Source: Syntrophaceae bacterium
GTDB lineage: Bacteria > Desulfobacterota > Syntrophorhabdia > Syntrophorhabdales > WCHB1-27
DNA: 8,149 bases
NCBI GenBank assembly: GCA_003165115.1
Contig: PLSJ01000074.1
Span: 1 to 8,149, forward strand
Direction of reading: 5' to 3'
The notes under the pieces are model-generated. The model was not told the DNA's origin. It saw only the letters and a program-made list of their open reading frames with translations, and ran no database searches. Position numbers and translations under genes: made by a program. Of the stretch, positions 4,634-8,149 are shown in pieces. Numbering within the stretch: position 1 is the stretch's first letter; the number at the start of each line of letters is the position of its first letter.

Positions 4634-6325
4634 TCAAATCCTCCCTGTGTTGTCGACAGTCGGCCTTAACGAAACCTCTATCCCCCGCGGGCCGGCTTTG
4701 ACGATCGTCATGTCCTTGAAACTCCCTTCGTCCGTGCTCGGATAGTCGGCACGAAGGTGAGAGAGACCCATTCTGCTTTCACGTCTCGCGAGCGCCGATT
4801 TCGCCACGATCTTACCGACCAGAAGCAAATCCTGGAATTCGAGTGTTCTCATGAGCTCATGGAGGTTTTCGGCCTTGATCTCATCGACTCGCTGTCCGAG
4901 TTCCTCCAGCTTTCCGATGCCCGTCTCGATTCCCCGTTCGTTCCTCACGTAGCCCACGTAATCGCCCATGATCTGTCTCAACCTGTCCTCAAACTTTTTG
5001 TAGTTTACACCCTGGGCCCTATTATAGGGGGCGTACACGCGCTCCATCTCTCCTGCGACCTGCTCCTCGCAGCCCGAATCGAACCTCGATGAATCCCGGC
5101 ACACCCGCGCCGTCTCCTCACCGACCGAGTAACCGGTCGCAAAGGCGCCGGAGAGGGCGAAGGAAGGCACGGTACATGCGCCGGCCGCATAGAGGCGGTC
5201 GATCGTGCTCTTGCCCGTCCGGTCGATGACTATCCCGCTTACGGAACCCGTGAAGCCCGCCATCTGCATTTCCGAAACCCCTACCTCCAGGAGATCGCGG
5301 TCGAGGCGCAACCCTTTTTGCTCGATGTACATGACGAGCGTGTCCTTGTCGACCGGGAGCAGGTTGTTGGTGAGGTGAGACAGCGCGTCTTTCGACAGGT
5401 GGCGGACGTCGATGTAACAGGGACCTCGCCCCTCCGAATACTCGCGGAAGGTACCCAGGGCGAGCGTGTTCCTCGGTGCGCCCTCGCCCATGGGGTGGTA
5501 TTTCTGCATGTACCGTTCCCCTGACGAGTTCCAGAGGTAGCCCCCCATACCGGTGAATGCGTTCAGGCCCGCTGCGCTGAAGCCCTTGGGCACGACCGTC
5601 ACCGCGGCTATCTCCATGTTGGCAAGCTCGGCCCCCGCTTTGTATGCCGTCACGTAGCCGACGCCGTTGTTGAACGGGCTCATCCAGGTGTTGAAGGCAA
5701 GGCCCGATGGATTCGGCCAGAGCCTGGTGGCGTCGCCGACCGCGAGGATGGTCGCCTTTGCGCGGGCCTCGTAGAATTCACCGGTTCTCACGTTGAACCC
5801 CATCGCGCCGAGCACCTGCTTCCCATCGCAGATGAGACCCGTCACGCTGGCCCGGTTGATCACGGGTATTTTCCGTTTCCTCAACTGGGTCGCGAGGGCG
5901 GGCTTCAGGTGCTTTCCCTTGAAGTTTATATAGTAAGGACCGGGCTGGCCGAAAGACTTTGTCCTGATGAATGTGTCCGTTGACCGGTCTCGCATCTCGA
6001 TACCGTAGGACTCAAGTCTCTCAATGATCTCTCCTATGCGACGTAGATGAAGGTTCCTGGCGATATCGACGTCGATGAGACCCTGGGAGAGACGTACGTA
6101 ATAGCGGGCAAACGCCTCGTCGGTATCCCATTCTTCGCCACTATTCAGATTGGCGAGAAAATGGTCGTTGCCTGCGCCCGCATCCCCACTGCGTACGACC
6201 GCCGCTTTTTCGAGTATGAGCACCTCCGCGCCCCCATCATGGGCTGCGATAGCGGCCATGCAGCCCGCCACTCCTCCTCCTACGACGAGAACGTCTGTGT
6301 GGAATATCTTTTTTTCTGCTTTCAT
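4634..6325 (-). CDS. FAD-dependent oxidoreductase, fumarate reductase/AprA-like alpha subunit
   Basis: The product is 563 residues, of the fumarate reductase/succinate dehydrogenase flavoprotein superfamily and closest in style to adenylylsulfate reductase alpha-like proteins. An N-terminal dinucleotide fold is clear: DVLVVGGGVAGCMAA (11-25) with the acidic Glu39 ending the second strand. TILAVGDATRLWP (192-204) and LYAAGACTVPSFALSGAFATGYSVGEETARV (378-408 region) supply the remaining FAD contacts. GEGAPRN (280-286) and EGRGPCYIDVRH (298-309) occupy the capping-domain region where family members place catalytic Arg. The C-terminal helical domain ends with ESRMGLSHLRADYP (516-529), typical of the superfamily. 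No Tat or Sec signal is present, so it is cytoplasmic. The ATG at 6325-6323 follows GGAGGTG. With the adjoining ferredoxin it resembles a small AprAB-type pair, but true APS reductase function is not implied. The substrate is unknown. Confidence 0.88.
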   Translation of the reverse strand: MKAEKKIFHTDVLVVGGGVAGCMAAIAAHDGGAEVLILEKAAVVRSGDAGAGNDHFLANLNSGEEWDTDEAFARYYVRLSQGLIDVDIARNLHLRRIGEIIERLESYGIEMRDRSTDTFIRTKSFGQPGPYYINFKGKHLKPALATQLRKRKIPVINRASVTGLICDGKQVLGAMGFNVRTGEFYEARAKATILAVGDATRLWPNPSGLAFNTWMSPFNNGVGYVTAYKAGAELANMEIAAVTVVPKGFSAAGLNAFTGMGGYLWNSSGERYMQKYHPMGEGAPRNTLALGTFREYSEGRGPCYIDVRHLSKDALSHLTNNLLPVDKDTLVMYIEQKGLRLDRDLLEVGVSEMQMAGFTGSVSGIVIDRTGKSTIDRLYAAGACTVPSFALSGAFATGYSVGEETARVCRDSSRFDSGCEEQVAGEMERVYAPYNRAQGVNYKKFEDRLRQIMGDYVGYVRNERGIETGIGKLEELGQRVDEIKAENLHELMRTLEFQDLLLVGKIVAKSALARRESRMGLSHLRADYPSTDEGSFKDMTIVKAGPRGIEVSLRPTVDNTGRI

Positions 6326-6380
6326 CGTTCACCTCCAAGGCTGAACCATTTTATACTCACGCAAAAAGGATACGACCGGC

Positions 6381-6396
6381 AAAGAGGAGGCTCTTT
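6381..6396 (-). other. Intercistronic hairpin AAAGAG/CTCTTT overlapping the transporter stop
   Basis: A perfect 6-bp stem with a 4-base loop starts inside the TGA stop of the transporter and sits in the 70-base gap before the flavoprotein gene. It is AU-rich and has no T-tract. It may lower expression of downstream genes or protect mRNA ends, rather than end the transcript. Confidence 0.35.
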
Positions 6397-7631
6397 CAGT
6401 TGGCCGCGGGCACAACCACAGGCCTTGCGTCGGCCTGCCGCGTCTCCCTCTCGTCAATCTTCTTAAATAGCGGGATCATGACAACCGCGCCCATTATCAC
6501 CATTACCTTTGTATAAACGATGGCTACTATCACCGCGAGGGGGCCGAAGTGCCTCGCGGCTATTGTCATGGTCAGCGCTCCGTTCGTGATCGCAACCTCG
6601 AAGCAGGCCGCTTTCCGCTGCTTCATATCGAAACCGGCCAATTTCGATATATAGTACCCCATTGCATAGGAAACGACAGCAAGCAGGATACAGCCGCCGC
6701 CGAGATACGGGAGAATATACAACTGCGCGAGCACGATGCCTGCCCCCCTCGATATGGTGCCCATCATGATGAAGCCGAGGCATATGACGGCAATGGCCCC
6801 GAGGACCGGCTTGAGACGGCTGAGATGCTTCACGAAGACCGAGCCAAGGATGCTGCCCAGACCAACGGGCAGGATTACCATCTCCAGAAGATCCTTGAAA
6901 ATCCCGACTGCGTCGACATGGGTCATACTGCCGGCAAGCAACAAGGTGATGAGGGGCAGCAAAAACGGCGAAAGCATCGTATTGATCGTCGTAACCGAAA
7001 CCGAGAGGGCCAAATCCCCTTCGGCGACCATGGTAAGCGTGTTTGAGGCCCCTCCGGTCGGGGTCGCGCCCAGAAGGATCATGCCGATCGCCAGAGCCGT
7101 GCCCGTCGGCCCCGGGAGAAGCTTGATAAAGCTCAGGTAAGCAACGCCATAGGCGGCCAAAGGCACGCACACCCAGCGCATGATGATCGAGATTCCGATT
7201 ACCTTGGGGTTCAATACGATTCGTTTCCAATCCTGGGAATTGATCGCGAGGCCCATAACGAACAGAGAAGCTATCAGAAAATAAGCGGTCCAGTCCGCAA
7301 CAAAGCTCTTTGACACCGTGGGGTGGAACAGATAACCATAGAGGATCATGAGTGTAAGGATGCTTGAGGAAGACACGCTGACAAAGTTGCTGAGCCTCAG
7401 CCAAAGCGGAGATAAAAGTAAGTTCTTGCCGCCGCTCCTGAAGGCGAAATATCTGATGAGTATCGAGCCGGCCAACAATACCGTCGTCAAAGCGGTCGCC
7501 CAGGGTATTGCCCCGGCCGCCATCCCGACAAACCGCGAGACGACAAGGCCTGTCACGCAGCCTATGGCTGCGGAGACACCCGAAATAACCTTCAGCACTT
7601 TCATCGTTGAGCTGTCGGTATCCGACGCCAT
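6396..7631 (-). CDS. BASS-family transporter (bile acid:sodium symporter-like) with N-terminal extension
   Basis: A very hydrophobic 411-residue membrane protein, likely a sodium-coupled importer of an organic anion. Family signatures are present: GATPTGGASNTLTMVAEGDLAL (from 188), corresponding to the crossover region with Ser196-Asn197 as candidate sodium ligands, then SVTTINTMLSP. EVAITNGALTMTIA (345-358) has Glu345 at the conserved sodium-site glutamate; the following Gln of the canonical motif is Thr349. Typical family members are near 300-330 residues. This one has about 90 extra N-terminal residues with two or more predicted membrane helices (13-62). The start chosen is ATG at 7631-7629, 8 bases from AGGAGG; a TTG one codon upstream is too close to the ribosome site. 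It is the first gene of the four-gene operon, so the imported compound is probably the pathway substrate. Bile acid itself need not be the substrate. Confidence 0.87.
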   Translation of the reverse strand: MASDTDSSTMKVLKVISGVSAAIGCVTGLVVSRFVGMAAGAIPWATALTTVLLAGSILIRYFAFRSGGKNLLLSPLWLRLSNFVSVSSSSILTLMILYGYLFHPTVSKSFVADWTAYFLIASLFVMGLAINSQDWKRIVLNPKVIGISIIMRWVCVPLAAYGVAYLSFIKLLPGPTGTALAIGMILLGATPTGGASNTLTMVAEGDLALSVSVTTINTMLSPFLLPLITLLLAGSMTHVDAVGIFKDLLEMVILPVGLGSILGSVFVKHLSRLKPVLGAIAVICLGFIMMGTISRGAGIVLAQLYILPYLGGGCILLAVVSYAMGYYISKLAGFDMKQRKAACFEVAITNGALTMTIAARHFGPLAVIVAIVYTKVMVIMGAVVMIPLFKKIDERETRQADARPVVVPAAN

Positions 7632-7858
7632 CAAATACTCCTCCTCGTTGTTCTCTTCCGGCCCGGATTACGTGGGTTGGCTGGAACATGCATATGTACA
7701 CACCAATGTCTGCTTTCGGGTGACGACTATGGGGAATACTCTTCTTTATTCCTCCGATGTTTGTCAAGAGAAAACCTTGCCGGAAACTTTCCGGATTATC
7801 AATCGGATTGACATCGGCTGATAGTCGAACGACCTTTCGCCCCAGTTAAAAATGGATA

Positions 7859-7901
7859 AAGCTGAACCGCTGTCGCACTTGACCGCAATGACGTTCAGCT
7901 T
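7859..7901 (+). repeat. 9-bp inverted repeat at the acetyltransferase promoter
   Basis: AAGCTGAAC (7859-7867) and GTTCAGCTT (7893-7901) are perfect inverted copies 25 bases apart. The right copy overlaps the first bases of the predicted -35 element. This arrangement would suit a regulator that binds two half-sites and acts on the acetyltransferase promoter, although chance cannot be excluded. Confidence 0.4.
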
Positions 7902-7928
7902 GATTTGACCTCCCTCTTATGTTATAAA
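7900..7928 (+). promoter_or_regulatory. Sigma-70-type promoter for the acetyltransferase gene
   Basis: TTGATT (7900-7905) and TATAAA (7923-7928) are separated by exactly 17 bases. The start codon of the next gene is 39 bases further on, which allows a leader of about 30 bases. Spacing and both hexamers fit a housekeeping promoter. Confidence 0.6.
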
Positions 7929-7967
7929 ATTCACAAACGGGGTTTATAAAGCGTTGGGGGTAGAGTG

Positions 7968-8149
7968 ATGAGTAATTTTTTGGATAAGCTCCTTATCAGG
8001 ATCATGGAGAAACAGGACCTGGATTTCATCGTCAATATCGACACGAAGGTGCTCGGGGAGACCCGCCGGGACTATTGGGTGACGAAGATCGTCAAGCAAG
8101 CGGAGTCGAGGCCCCACGACGGCTCCCTCGTCGCCGAGATAGATGGAAA
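7968..8149 (+). CDS. GNAT-family N-acetyltransferase, N-terminal part (truncated by window edge)
   Basis: The only plus-strand gene; 60 full codons are seen before the right edge. The ATG at 7968-7970 is preceded by GGGGGTAGAG, a modest ribosome site, and by a good promoter at 7900-7928. The sequence IRIMEKQDLDFIVNIDTKVLGETRRDYW (9-36) matches the usual first strand and helix of GNAT acetyltransferases (an RxxxxxD pattern, then a short helix leading to a W-containing segment). SLVAEIDGK (53-61) is the second strand, which in this family continues into VVGF. The acetyl-CoA-binding loop lies beyond the window, so the substrate and completeness are unknown. It is transcribed away from the operon and may have an unrelated role. 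Confidence 0.7.
   Translation, partial: MSNFLDKLLIRIMEKQDLDFIVNIDTKVLGETRRDYWVTKIVKQAESRPHDGSLVAEIDG

Larger units (their letters stand above)
7632..7967. promoter_or_regulatory. Divergent intergenic region with operator-like dyads
   Basis: This region separates the minus-strand operon from the plus-strand acetyltransferase gene. It contains two perfect short palindromes close together, CCGGAAA-C-TTTCCGG (7780-7794) and TCAATC-G-GATTGA (7799-7811). Just below them, for the minus strand, is a consensus -35 TTGACA (7767-7762) without a good -10 at 16-18 bases. A GAGTAT at about 20 bases spacing is the nearest candidate. The dyads would sit roughly at -57 and -75 of that promoter, a common location for activator sites. 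No gene was found within the region. Confidence 0.45.

Noticed and set aside
6463..7767. A 434-codon minus-strand open frame overlapping the transporter
   Set aside because: It is a frame-shifted shadow of the transporter gene with no membrane pattern and no family match. The transporter frame is clearly the coding one.
1..8149. CRISPR array, insertion sequence or transposase
   Set aside because: No regularly spaced direct repeats, no transposase-like protein, and no paired terminal inverted repeats with target duplication were seen.

Overview
The window is GC-rich and probably bacterial. All complete genes lie on the minus strand; the only plus-strand gene is cut off by the right edge. Three things point to an anaerobe, possibly a Desulfobacterota or Syntrophorhabdia-like lineage: UGA read as selenocysteine, an adenylylsulfate-reductase-like flavoprotein with its own ferredoxin, and a dissimilatory-looking transporter/amidohydrolase set. 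That placement is inference from gene content; there is no rRNA or other phylogenetic marker here.

Left block (1-2700, minus strand, read right to left): a three-gene exported cluster. The first gene (2700-949) encodes a UGSC-family selenoprotein. A signal peptide is followed by the UGSC domain, whose first motif residue is encoded by an in-frame TGA (2331-2329), and then by a long second domain. A good bacterial SECIS hairpin sits directly after the TGA. Conventional gene calling splits this gene into a 123-codon piece and a 452-codon piece. The second gene (908-678) encodes a small secreted Pro/Gln-rich protein whose only cysteine is its last residue. The third (524 to beyond base 1) is a paralogue of the selenoprotein's N-terminal half, with Cys in place of Sec and Asn in place of the motif Cys. 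All three products carry signal peptides, so they probably work together outside the cytoplasm, most likely in redox chemistry.

Middle (2701-3409): about 700 bases without a convincing gene but unusually rich in inverted repeats, including a possible three-way-junction RNA. It separates the two minus-strand blocks.

Right block (3410-7631, minus strand): an apparent catabolic operon in the order BASS-family (bile acid:sodium symporter-like) transporter, FAD flavoprotein of the fumarate reductase/AprA type, 2[4Fe-4S] ferredoxin (one base after the flavoprotein stop), and metal-dependent amidohydrolase of the ACMSD/decarboxylase type. A plausible reading is uptake of an organic anion followed by a flavin/iron-sulphur redox step and a decarboxylation or hydrolysis. 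The substrate is not visible in the sequence.

Right edge (7632-8149): a divergent intergenic region with two perfect short dyads, a longer inverted repeat and a good sigma-70-type promoter, leading into a truncated plus-strand GNAT acetyltransferase gene.
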